Origin: Gracilariopsis chorda
Taxonomy: Eukaryota; Rhodophyta; Florideophyceae; Gracilariales; Gracilariaceae
NCBI GenBank assembly: GCA_003194525.1
Contig: NBIV01000017.1
Coordinates: forward strand, 310,001-374,000
Direction of reading: 5' to 3'
DNA length: 64,000 nt
Below, piece after piece: positions 41,729 through 50,556 of the stretch. Numbering within the stretch: position 1 is the stretch's first letter; every line of letters begins with the position of its first letter. The notes under the pieces were generated by a model that was not told where the DNA came from, did not search any database, and worked only from the letters and a program-made list of their open reading frames with translations. A program made the position numbers and the translations under genes.

Positions 41729-43231
41729 ATGCGGCAACTCGAAGATCTCAGCCCGTTCCTGCGCTCCCGCGCTCATCTCCTGGGTGAGCCCGAGGCCATC
41801 CGTATGCTGCATGTGCGCTCCGAGCAATCGCAGAACCTTCGTCGCCTTCTGCTGCGCGGCGCCACCGTCCTTATCGTCGGCGGCGGTCCAGAGTCGAAAC
41901 TACGTTTCTTCCGCCACTTAGCCTCGCTTCACGTCGCACTCTACCTTATGGACTGCCCGCATGGCGTGTGGCCAGCCATCGTCAAGAGCCCAGACAGCCC
42001 GTTCCGCGCCTTTTTCCCAGCCGACCTGTCCGACCTTCCCGCCCTGGCCCGCAACGCCCGCGCTGCCATTAACGCCGCTAGTGGTGCGCCCCCGCGCTTC
42101 GATGCTGTCTTCACCTTTTTTGAGCTGTACGTTCAGCATGCCGCTCGTGTCCACCGCGCCCTGTCGCCCGGCCGCGACTACACCCCGTTCGCCGACTGTG
42201 CCCGCAGCAAAGCAGCTACTCGAGAGGCCCTCGTCGCCAACTGCATCCCCACCCCAAGGTACCACAAGATTACCGGCCTTTCAGACGTCCCAATCGCCTG
42301 CGCCCACGTCGGATTCCCTGCCGTTCTCAAGCCCGTATCAGGCGTCTTCTCAGTCGGTGTTGTCAACGTTCGCACCGAGGCAGAGGTTCGCAGTGCAGTG
42401 CAACAGGCGCTCGGCCTCGGTGGATCCAGCCTCGAAAACAACCAGAAGACAGCCAACCTGGTACGCCTCGTAAACAAGAGCGAGCAGCACGAAATGATTC
42501 TGGAGCAGTTCCTGGATGGCCCAGAGTTCGATGTCGACATACTATTTAACAACGGTGAGGCTGTGTACGAGCGCGTAGTCGACAATTGGGCGTTCGAGCC
42601 GCCCTGGTGCCAGGATTGTGGGCTGCAGGGCCCCTCGCGCTTCTCGCGCCGTCGGCAACAGGAGTTAGTGGATATGGCGGTCCGTTGTGCGAAAGCGGTC
42701 GGGGCGGTGGACGGCGTGGTGCATGCGGAACTGCGGTACACGAACGAAGGGCCGCGACTGATTGAGGTGAACGCGCGCATGGGCGGGGCGGCAATCTTCG
42801 ACCTGCACCAGCGTGTATGGGGTGTGGACCTGGTTGAGAATCACTGTATGATCATGTGTGGTATACCGATCCGACCTATGGCGAGGGAGACGCCTCTCTG
42901 TCACCTTTCATGCATCATATTGTACGCTCCGTACTCTGGCCAAGTGACGTCGGAAAGGTGGCTGGACTTCTTGCTTGACGACAACAGAGTGATCAAAGTG
43001 GTGCACGAAAAGGAGAAAGGCGCCATAGTCAACGGACCGGAGGATTCGGCTCCAGATTGGGTGGGGCAGGTACACATTGTGGGAAAGACATGTCAGGAAG
43101 TAGACGAGCTCGTGAAGGATATTGTGACTTGGCAAGCTCCGGTCCCAATCAGAGCGAAAGAAGCTGGTCGCGAGCGCCGCTATTTCTTTCCAGGAGACCA
43201 GTTCCCTTTTCTACACTCGCATCGTTTGTGA
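41729..43231 (+). CDS. ATP-grasp ligase, carnosine-synthase-like
   Basis: 500 residues from an ATG with no competing upstream frame. An N-terminal pre-ATP-grasp domain has a glycine loop (VLIVGGGPESK, residues 47-57) followed by SKAATREAL (160-168). The ATP-grasp fold has the nucleotide-binding Lys201 (GFPAVLKPVSG), the EQFLDGPEFDVD segment (259-270) and the metal-binding EVNARMGG (346-353). Arrangement and motifs are those of ATP-grasp enzymes joining amino acids (L-amino-acid ligases, carnosine synthase), which activate a carboxylate as acyl phosphate and couple it to an amine. The substrate is unknown. Upstream codons are strongly GC-rich at third positions, unlike the transposons around it. 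The methyltransferase gene downstream is convergent. The protein looks intact and cytosolic. Confidence 0.85.
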   Translation: MRQLEDLSPFLRSRAHLLGEPEAIRMLHVRSEQSQNLRRLLLRGATVLIVGGGPESKLRFFRHLASLHVALYLMDCPHGVWPAIVKSPDSPFRAFFPADLSDLPALARNARAAINAASGAPPRFDAVFTFFELYVQHAARVHRALSPGRDYTPFADCARSKAATREALVANCIPTPRYHKITGLSDVPIACAHVGFPAVLKPVSGVFSVGVVNVRTEAEVRSAVQQALGLGGSSLENNQKTANLVRLVNKSEQHEMILEQFLDGPEFDVDILFNNGEAVYERVVDNWAFEPPWCQDCGLQGPSRFSRRRQQELVDMAVRCAKAVGAVDGVVHAELRYTNEGPRLIEVNARMGGAAIFDLHQRVWGVDLVENHCMIMCGIPIRPMARETPLCHLSCIILYAPYSGQVTSERWLDFLLDDNRVIKVVHEKEKGAIVNGPEDSAPDWVGQVHIVGKTCQEVDELVKDIVTWQAPVPIRAKEAGRERRYFFPGDQFPFLHSHRL

Positions 43232-43392
43232 GACCTTGGGTGGTTCTGGCGAAGGGTTCACTGGGGCAAATGCGCATCAGAGTCAAACTTTCCTTCAGAA
43301 GTAGGGCCATCTCCACCGCGCACGTTCTAACGGATTTGATGAATAGTAGATAAGAGAGTGTGTGTACCAAAGGTAGAAGGTTCGCGGTCCCT

Positions 43393-43488
43393 ATGGTCTT
43401 GATCATCTCGAGCGCCAGTACCGTTGCACTCAAGATGATCATGGTTTTGATCACCTCAAGCGCCAACGCCGTTGCACTCCAGAATCAA
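43393..43488 (+). repeat. 48-bp direct tandem repeat
   Basis: ATGGTCTTGATCATCTCGAG at 43,393 is followed 48 bases later by ATGGTTTTGATCACCTCAAG at 43,441; both continue with GCGCCA...GTTGCACTC. It lies 160 bp after the ligase stop codon. Confidence 0.7.
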
Positions 43489-43615
43489 AACCACTCGACC
43501 AAGGGTACAGTATTTAATTCAATCGCAGTGTTTGACCCCCTAAAAATCGCTTCCGGTGGAGATGGCCAAAGCCTAGCTAAAACAGCGTCGTGAAGCAGTG
43601 CCACATGGTGTAGTC

Positions 43616-43726
43616 TACCAACGGTACACGCTACCAACTTGGTAGTGTGTACCGTTGGTAGGAATCTATTGCCTGTACCCTTGGTACTACCAAGTTGGTA
43701 GTACCAAGGTGCAGGCAATAGATTCC
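43616..43726. repeat. Two adjacent long palindromes
   Basis: Palindrome 1 (43,616-43,660): two 22-base arms around one central base, starting TACCAACGGTACAC, with a single G-T type mismatch. Palindrome 2 (43,661-43,726): a 33-base and a 32-base arm around one base, starting GGAATCTATTGCCTG, with one mismatch and one bulged C. Both centres share CTACCAA(C or G)TTGGTAG. They sit between the convergent ligase and methyltransferase genes. Confidence 0.85.
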
Positions 43727-43962
43727 TTCCGTAAAAAGCGACCGTTGGTGTCGGTGATGCTGAGGGAGAGTTCGAGCTCGTCTCCTACTAAATGTGTTGC
43801 ATTATCTACAGAACTAAGTGTCTTGCGATGAAGCCAACTGTTGGAAATGTGAGTGCACTTGCTTTCGTATCTAGAGCAGATACTCTCAATGGCAGTCTGT
43901 CATAGATACAATAATTCCGAACTGACTCAACCGGTGTCGTTTATCTTCTCTGCCAAACGCCC

Positions 43963-44859
43963 CTACTTCGCTCTCCCCGACAATCTTCTATACTTGTCCT
44001 CCTCGCCCTGCTTCGGCTTGACGCATACAAACGCCGACCAAGCTTGTCCTTCGGCCTCTACTAATGATTCGACACTTTGCTTGTACGACTGCACGTACTT
44101 ATCGAAGAACGGCAGTTCATCATCCGAGAATGTATCCCACAACTGTATACTGTCCTTGTAGCCACTGCGCAGCCAAGGTACAAGGTGGGCGGTGAAATCT
44201 CGAGCCCTCAACACGACGAAACCAGTTTCCTCAAGGACCTGTTCGTACTGGGCCATCGTAAACATTTCAGCTTCGATCTTATTGCGGTGCCGGTAAATGT
44301 CGATGTCCTTCTGTAAGGCGTACTGTCCGGCCATGATATCGGAGAAGATGAAAACGGCGCCGGGCTTGGCGACGCGGAACGCTTCAGCGATAATGGCTCG
44401 TTTGTCCGGGCCGTGCAAGAAGGCGTCCATAGACCAAACGGTGTCGAACTTGTCGTCCCATTCCGGCGGCAGGTTGTCATATGACCCATCCACTACGGAT
44501 ACGAGGTGATCCAAGCCCTGCTCGTGGCTTCGTGCGCGGTTGATGGCGTTCTGCGAGGGCAGGATGTTCACGCATGTGACTGCGCAGCCGTATTCAGTGG
44601 CGATCTTGTGAGCGCACCCTCCCATTCCGGCGCCGAGGTCAACGACAGAGGCTGTTGGGTCGAAGTGAGCTCCTACAGACTTTGCAAGAGCGACGAGCTC
44701 CTCGATAGCTTGACGGCTGGTGGCGTTGGCATTGTCGTCCGGGGTGCGGAAAAAGCCAATGTGGATATCATCGCGGCCTTTGGCGATGATCTTCTTGTAG
44801 AAGGTGTTGACGTGGTGATAAAGCTTGCTCATATTGTCAATTGCGTGTTCGGTAACCAT
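43963..44859 (-). CDS. Sarcosine/dimethylglycine-type N-methyltransferase
   Basis: 298 residues; ATG at 44,859. It is a class I SAM-dependent methyltransferase: DIHIGFF (31-37), motif I VVDLGAGMGG (72-81), VTCVNILPSQN, then HEQGLDHLVSVVDGSYDNLP and VWSMDAFLHGPDKRAIIAEA. This set, especially the HIGxF/Y start, the N-rich loop after motif I and SMDAxLH, is typical of the glycine/sarcosine/dimethylglycine N-methyltransferases that make betaine in cyanobacteria and algae. The reaction would transfer methyl groups from SAM to an amino group. It is convergent with the ATP-grasp gene and divergent from the second methyltransferase-like gene, suggesting a joint pathway and a shared control region. 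The exact substrate is not proven. Confidence 0.85.
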   Translation of the reverse strand: MVTEHAIDNMSKLYHHVNTFYKKIIAKGRDDIHIGFFRTPDDNANATSRQAIEELVALAKSVGAHFDPTASVVDLGAGMGGCAHKIATEYGCAVTCVNILPSQNAINRARSHEQGLDHLVSVVDGSYDNLPPEWDDKFDTVWSMDAFLHGPDKRAIIAEAFRVAKPGAVFIFSDIMAGQYALQKDIDIYRHRNKIEAEMFTMAQYEQVLEETGFVVLRARDFTAHLVPWLRSGYKDSIQLWDTFSDDELPFFDKYVQSYKQSVESLVEAEGQAWSAFVCVKPKQGEEDKYRRLSGRAK

Positions 44860-45104
44860 GTTGGCGTACTCTACCGTGCGTATCTGTTGAAGGACGTCAA
44901 AGATAGGTTTGGAAAGTTTATAAGCTGCTCTAAGCTCTGCAGAGCTGGGTCAAACCGAAAGTACTGAGATAGTGCCTTCTATCCTAAGTCTTCAATCGCC
45001 ATTTTGCAGGAGAGTTCAAAGAATCTTTGCATCTATCCAAACCGTGCAGTGGTAACTTAGCTTATTCTTATGAACGTGTGGCATTAGCCAAGCTCGGGAT
45101 GCCG

Positions 45105-45565
45105 CGGATGAAGATTTGATACTTCATGCTGAATTCCCGGCTTCAGCCGGTTCACCAATGATGTACCAGGACCAGAAGTGCCATGGCTATAGGTGGAAAA
45201 GGAACCTCTGAGCGCACGGCGTTGTGTATATCTACCGCATCTGCGTGTTCTTTGTTTACACCCTTCTACCTTGAAGCAATCACCATAGGGAATTCATATC
45301 TTTTGCAGATCTGGAGATACTGCCGATGAGGTTGATTTGATACGTTATCTCGTTTGCCGGCTCACCAATGATGTACAGGGCCAGAAGTGTCAAAGGCATA
45401 ACAGGGAAGTACAGGTACCGAATCTACACACCTGAACCTCACGGGATTGTGCATACCGCATCTGCATGGGTTCCAACTTGAAGCCAATCACCATGGGGAA
45501 TGCATGTGTCACCTATAGTGGTGGAAATCTACGAACTACAAACTTGCACGTAGTAATTTTGCAGG
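45105..45565 (+). repeat. Diverged direct duplication in a divergent promoter region
   Basis: Two copies about 235 bp apart share GCCGG(T/C)TCACCAATGATGTAC, CCAGAAGTG, GCATACCGCATCTGC-like and CTTGAAGC(C)AATCACCAT(A/G)GGGAAT segments; a TTTTGCAGGAG element occurs before, between and after. They lie in the 1-kb region between the two methyltransferase-type genes. It may hold duplicated regulatory sequence. Confidence 0.55.
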
Positions 45566-45861
45566 AGGCAGATATCTATCGTTGGACGCATGTGAATTGT
45601 GCTCCACTCGTGCCCATCTGTAGCCTATCATCATCAAATGTTGGGAATGAAGTTTAAGGAGACCTTTAGACCCTTCCCTTGATTGTATATCATGTAGACG
45701 CCCAAAGAAGCTCTTTATGTATGCCCCTAGATTGATCCGCCCTCTGACACACCTGCGGTTACAGCCCATTTTCTTCGCTTCGAGCACAAAAACACCATCT
45801 ACTCATCTTAACATAGCTCGCATCTTCTACTTCATATTGATCACCAACACCTTCTCAAACT

Positions 45862-46695
45862 ATGTTCCGAGCAAACGCGCCCAGCCCGCAGTTCCATACC
45901 TCCGTCGTGTCAGCACACACGCAGCACGATCACTTTGGACTGTACATGACGCCATCCGATACGCGCGCCCGTGCTCTCACTAACGCCGTCGACCATTTGC
46001 TGCAACAGGTACAGCGAACAGGCGCTCCACTGCGGCCAGACACACGCGCCTTGGTCGCTACCGGAGGTCGCCCTGGTCCCGCGGCGCACGTGGCCGCCCG
46101 CTCCGGGGCGTGCGTCGTCGCTGCCTGCACCTCCGATTCCGTTGCCGCCGATGAGTTCAACGACCGTCTTAACATCATGCGCGCCGCCTCTTCGGACGCG
46201 GTTTTCGCGCACGATGATGCCAGTTTCGACGTGGTAATGAGCATCGATGCCCTCGCCGCCGCCCAAGACAAGCGCGGCATGCTCGCTCACGCATTCCGCG
46301 TGTTGAAAGAAGGTGGCTTGCTAGCCGTCATGGATGTCGTGGCGCGACCGGGTGCCCACCGCGCGGACCTCGTGCCTTTCGAGAAGGCCATGGCAGTGCC
46401 ACCGCTTATTACGTTGCACTCATATGAGAAGCTGCTGCACGACGTCGGCTTTGTGCTGATGAGGACGTGTGATCTTAGTGCTCATGTCGTTATGTCGTAC
46501 AAGCAAATAATTACGAGAGCGCGCGACTTGAGGGAGAAACTTCACGACTGTAGCGCCGAAGATGTAGATGACATCGTAAAACAGCTCGAAGAAGATGTGC
46601 GCCGGATGAGAGACGATGACACTATCGGATGGACGTCGTTTGTCGCACTCAAAAAGTTTGAAGATGAACGAGATGGTAAGATGGTTGTGGAGTGA
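45862..46695 (+). CDS. Methyltransferase-like protein lacking SAM motif I
   Basis: 277 residues from ATG 45,862. It is clearly related to the neighbouring N-methyltransferase: DHFGLYMTPSDTRARAL corresponds to DIHIGFF plus PDDNANATSRQ, FDVVMSIDALAAAQDKRGML to VWSMDAFLHGPDKRAII, and AFRVLKEGGLLAVMDVVA to AFRVAKPGAVFIFSDIMA. LHSYEKLLHDVGFVLMRTCD and a Trp-containing C-terminus also match. In place of DLGAGxGG it has ALVATGGRPGP (63-73), without the acidic residue and glycine spacing needed for SAM, and the segment after it is shortened. The frame is intact and GC-rich, so it looks maintained. It may be a catalytically inactive partner or regulator of the active enzyme, or bind another ligand. 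Confidence 0.75.
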   Translation: MFRANAPSPQFHTSVVSAHTQHDHFGLYMTPSDTRARALTNAVDHLLQQVQRTGAPLRPDTRALVATGGRPGPAAHVAARSGACVVAACTSDSVAADEFNDRLNIMRAASSDAVFAHDDASFDVVMSIDALAAAQDKRGMLAHAFRVLKEGGLLAVMDVVARPGAHRADLVPFEKAMAVPPLITLHSYEKLLHDVGFVLMRTCDLSAHVVMSYKQIITRARDLREKLHDCSAEDVDDIVKQLEEDVRRMRDDDTIGWTSFVALKKFEDERDGKMVVE

Positions 46696-47139
46696 TCTCA
46701 GACAGAACACAGATTTACAAAATGTGGATGGAGCATTCTGTACTGTTGTAAGATGTGGTGAAGACTTAAGCTATGTCTTCACTGCTGAGATTAGTGCATA
46801 GAGCCAAGCCACACATTGTGAGCAACACCGTGAATGCAAAAGGTTACGAAAGCGCATGCAATTGAGTGCAAAAGACAGAGACGCAAGCATGCGAACGGGC
46901 TTGAGGCAGAACGATAAGAAGCGGGCGAGCAACAGGCCCCAGAGCAAAGCGATCGCAGGGGGGCGAGCGGACAGCCCGAAAGCGCAGGAAGTTTGTCCTC
47001 TCTCATCATTGTCTCTACAGTCACTTGCCTACATAAAGTTACTCGCCCCTAATCTAACTTAATCACCATGAGTGCGAACTACTTCGGCTCTCATACAACT
47101 GTAGAGTCTACAGTGTAGACCTACCAGGGGGTGGTAAAT
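46696..47139. other. No recognised gene
   Basis: The stretch after the second methyltransferase-like gene contains only short frames without domains. Confidence 0.3.
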
Positions 47140-47273
47140 GGGAAAGGGCTAAACTACACGACGTATGGACTCAACGCCGTGGCACGTGTTCGCTGACCCT
47201 GCAGTCTTATTGGTGCATACGCGCTGACTCGCCTACATCAAATAAGTTACGTCGAGTAGTTTAGCCCTTTCCC
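47140..47273. mobile_element. 134-bp MITE-like palindromic element
   Basis: The left end GGGAAAGGGCTAAACTACAC, continuing GACGTA, is repeated in inverted form at the right end (TACGTCGAGTAGTTTAGCCC, continuing TTTCCC), about 26 bp with two mismatches. The inner 80 bases carry no ORF. GTGGT occurs close to both ends but not immediately adjacent, so a target duplication is uncertain. It is a small non-autonomous DNA transposon or a foldback element. Confidence 0.6.
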
Positions 47274-48912
47274 CGTGGTTCTGCTTTGTCTGGGATCTCA
47301 CGGGCTGTAGGGTTGTTCGATCGAAGCGGCTCACGCAGTGATTCATTTTGGAAGTAGATTATTCATGGCCATAAATGGATCTCCATATGGCTTCAGAATA
47401 GAGTCCCGCGGACCCACTTCAAGAAAGGCGCGCCGTCTTTTTCAAATTCTTGCAGTACTCATTGTGCACGAATGCTCTCCACGCAAGCGATAGCGCACTA
47501 GGATGGGTTCGCAAGAACCTAGCGAAACATAAACTGGCACAACGATGTCAAACTTTTCGTCAAGCCACGAACGGCGGCTGCACTGCCGGTGACACCGTTT
47601 TCGTCGCCGTTTGACCTGCCGAGAAGATTTTCCGTAAAGCGGCATTGCAATTGCACACGCACCACGATGCTCCCACCATCACACGACCATGGCCCCGAAA
47701 CCGTGACGGCGGCTCGGAGAACAACATCGCGAACAGATCCATCGATAGTAAACGCGCTACCTTTGGTACAACGCAGCCAAATGACACGACGCTCCTGAAG
47801 CCGGTAATGATTATTACAAGACGCCCTGGAAAGGATATCCTTTTATCCGAATCCTTGCGTTCCTCGCACTACATGTCAATCTGATCCTTTGGTGGCGCGC
47901 CGTAGCCCATCAAACTTTGTCTCGTGATCGAGCTTCCGACGGATATCTTGCGAAGGTAGACAAAGAGTACCGAAGAATCACATTCCAAAGTCGCAAGTAT
48001 GGAAGAGCGTGGATAAGGAGTTGTCAATCGTAGCGTTCCTTCTGAATCATTATCACAAATCTGTCAAATGCTTCTGTCATGGCTTCATCACTTTGAAATG
48101 TGTACAACGAAGGAATATCCCTTGTTTCCCTCCGACGGCGATAGATAGATGGATTCACTCATCCGCGCATCTGACATCTTCCCAAACTCTGCTTCACTAA
48201 CCAGTGGAGCTGCCATTTCTTTGATGGTTTTTGTACAACAATCAAGACCGTGGTTGCGTCTGCACTGCAGACTCTGCAGGAGTAAGTTGGGTCTCGCAAA
48301 GCACTGAAAATGTACTACGTTATTGTTGCTCGCCCGAGCGATCGATCATTTCCAGTTGGTAGCCACAATCAGCTTCCTGCAGACCTATACAAAGGCGACC
48401 CGCTCCATTCCATACAAGAAGTTTGCGATCTGGTGCGAGCAGAGCTAAAGTGCAATCGGAAGCTGAACTTTCTGCCTTGAATGCTGGTCCTGTGAAGTAC
48501 GGTTTCAGACTGGCAGTTTGTTTGAAGTTGTGAAAGAAGAAGAGAAAGTAATAGTGATCGACGACAGCCGCAAATGGGCGACAAAGTGTGCTGCTGACAA
48601 AGTGGAGGTTTTCTCGGCTTGTGATTCAGTCAAGGCATACCTGGGAGAATAAAAGTCCTATGGGTTGCAGGTGAACGGTGAGCGGTTATACCCTTTCTGT
48701 CGTGCAGCGTGGTTTGAAAGCGAAGTGGATGGATCAAGAGAAGCCTGAATGATAGTGCGGAGAAAGCGGAAAGTGTCAATAAGCTTCACCATGGATCGGG
48801 GAGTTGCGTTTTAAGAGTGAGGGTGAGGTCGGATGCTCTGTTCTATATGAAATGTTCGAATCGTGTAGACTGGTGGAATGAGATCGGGGTGACATGGGAA
48901 CTTGTTTAAGTA
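47274..48912. other. Mostly unassigned; decayed coding segments near 48.3-48.65 kb
   Basis: No gene is recognised in the first kilobase. From the ATG at 48,311 a 57-codon frame (MYYVIVARPSDRSFPVGSHN) ends at TGA near 48,480. A second open segment (FEVVKEEEKVIVIDDSRKWA, ending AYLGE) stops at about 48,651. They read like protein but match no family I can name; they might be the lost N-terminal part of the broken kinase at 48,913. Confidence 0.3.
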
Positions 48913-49598
48913 ATGTCGGAAAAGTTCCGGAAACCGCTCGCAGTGGACATGGAGCGATGGTTTAGGCTATTGCGAGACTACGGAAAGACTCTCTCGTTTG
49001 GATTGTTCGACACCGATCTGGACGTGACGAAGCGAGTACTGCGCTACTGGGCAGATATACAGAAAACTCTGTGGAACATGTTCAAGAGCTGGTGGACCGA
49101 GGAGTAGTAAAAGTGGATGGTAAACCATTGAAAACCGCCGTTGACGGAATCATGGAGAATCCGGTCTGGTTTAAGGCTCATCCTGAAGGAATGAAGAGGA
49201 AGCAGTTGGAGCGGTACAGTAATGAATATCGGGCATACTTGGAACGGTTGTTCGACAATCTTGCGGAGTACAAGGTGCTGGTGGCAGTTGTCCATGGCGA
49301 TGTGGAACCCGTGAACGTCGTTCTAGAGGGAGATGAGAAGTGCACGTTCATTGACATGTTTTACACGCAAGTGTCATTTCCGTTTCTTAATGTCGTGATG
49401 CTACCGATAAAGTACGCACATGACTTGAGCAATTACAAGGAATTAGATTTTTACTTCTACCTGGAATACTGGAGAGAATGTGAGAGTATGGAAAGGCTTC
49501 GGGAACTGGCGCTTCTTGTTTCTGAGGTGAAAGATGTTGATACAGCAGTTCTTAAGATTTTGGGACTCGAGCAAGCAGAGAAATGTGAGCGAGAATAG
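48913..49598 (+). pseudogene. Phosphotransferase (APH-fold kinase), frameshifted
   Basis: The first frame starts at ATG 48,913 (MSEKFRKPLAVDMERWFRLL) and runs to VLRYWADIQ near 49,062. The natural continuation NSVEHVQELVDRGVVKVDGK lies in the next frame and runs to the stop at 49,598. Catalytic features of the aminoglycoside/choline-kinase-like fold are present: VVHGDVEPVNVVLEGD (catalytic Asp and the Asn) followed by TFIDMFYTQVSFPFLNVV (metal-binding Asp). The ATP-binding N-lobe is not visible, so the gene is either truncated or its 5' part has decayed. A one-base change in AGAAAACTC would join the frames. The substrate is unknown. Confidence 0.55.
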
Positions 49599-50205
49599 TT
49601 ATACAGGGAGTTGCGGTTTCCGATTTGTGGCACGTTTGGTCTTCATATAGACTAATCCTATCGAGCAGTCGACTTGCCGAGGATTCAAGAAACGAAATGA
49701 TGCACCCTACCCTAAAGTGATTGTTTGGCGCAGCAGGCATAAAGACATGGAAGGATTAGTTCCACTGGTAGTCTTAAAGCTCGAGAAAGGTTTACTGTTA
49801 TGAAAACAGGGCACATTTTCGCTTTTGCTTTTCTCAAGACGCATTGTACCTCACGGCCATCTCTTCGACCTACGTACTAAGCCACCAGAATACTGCTCAC
49901 GGCGAAAGCATCTGGTTGATTCAGCGCCATTTGCAATCAGTGCGCGCGCGGAAAGGAACCGAAAATGACCACCAAGATACTCCCCGCTGCTACTGCGAAT
50001 GCCTGGGCGTCAACAAAGGGCAAAGCACCCATTCAAATACATCCTTCGTCTTAGCATTGCTGCCGAGTGCAAGCCTTCCTCCGCTTCAGATGAAGTGTTC
50101 TCTTCTACGAATCTACGACTAATACGAATCAAGTTTCTCTGGGTCTGGCGAGTTTCTGTTGCCGAGTAAATCGGACGCAGTTATGTTGTATGGTATGGTG
50201 TGCGT

Positions 50206-50556
50206 ATGGCTGCAGCTTTTCGACATGAGGGATCACATAACACCCCGATTTCTCAGCCGTTTGTCGTGACTATCGAGGTGCTGACTGGTTTGCGTCGCTT
50301 CACGCATGCCGCTTCCAATACGATGACCGATGACAAGGAGTTGCAACAACTTCTTGATAAACAACGACAAAAGGTCGAGGATGGTCCCTTCACGTTGAGT
50401 AGACACGCTCTTGCTCATGATCTGGCTTGCGGCTGCATGGTGGTTCCTTACTTCGATAACCCTTCCAAATCCGTTCCAAAGTGTACCACACCCTCAGCGA
50501 TGCATGCTCGAGTTCTGCGCGCAATAGGGCTAGATCCAAATGGCGCTGAAGAATAG
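50206..50556 (+). CDS. Small unknown protein
   Basis: 116 codons from ATG 50,206; an internal ATG at 50,323 (MTDDKELQQLLDKQRQKVED) gives a 77-residue form with more protein-like composition. It continues FTLSRHALAHDLACGCMVVP and ends MHARVLRAIGLDPNGAEE. No domain, signal peptide or membrane segment was recognised. It lies between decayed kinase sequence and an unassigned region. It may be a real small gene, but there is no supporting context. Confidence 0.3.
   Translation: MAAAFRHEGSHNTPISQPFVVTIEVLTGLRRFTHAASNTMTDDKELQQLLDKQRQKVEDGPFTLSRHALAHDLACGCMVVPYFDNPSKSVPKCTTPSAMHARVLRAIGLDPNGAEE

Noticed and set aside
41729-43231. Assigning the ligase to mycosporine-like amino acid synthesis
   Set aside because: No dehydroquinate-synthase-like or O-methyltransferase partner of that pathway is present; the neighbour is an N-methyltransferase of the glycine-betaine type.
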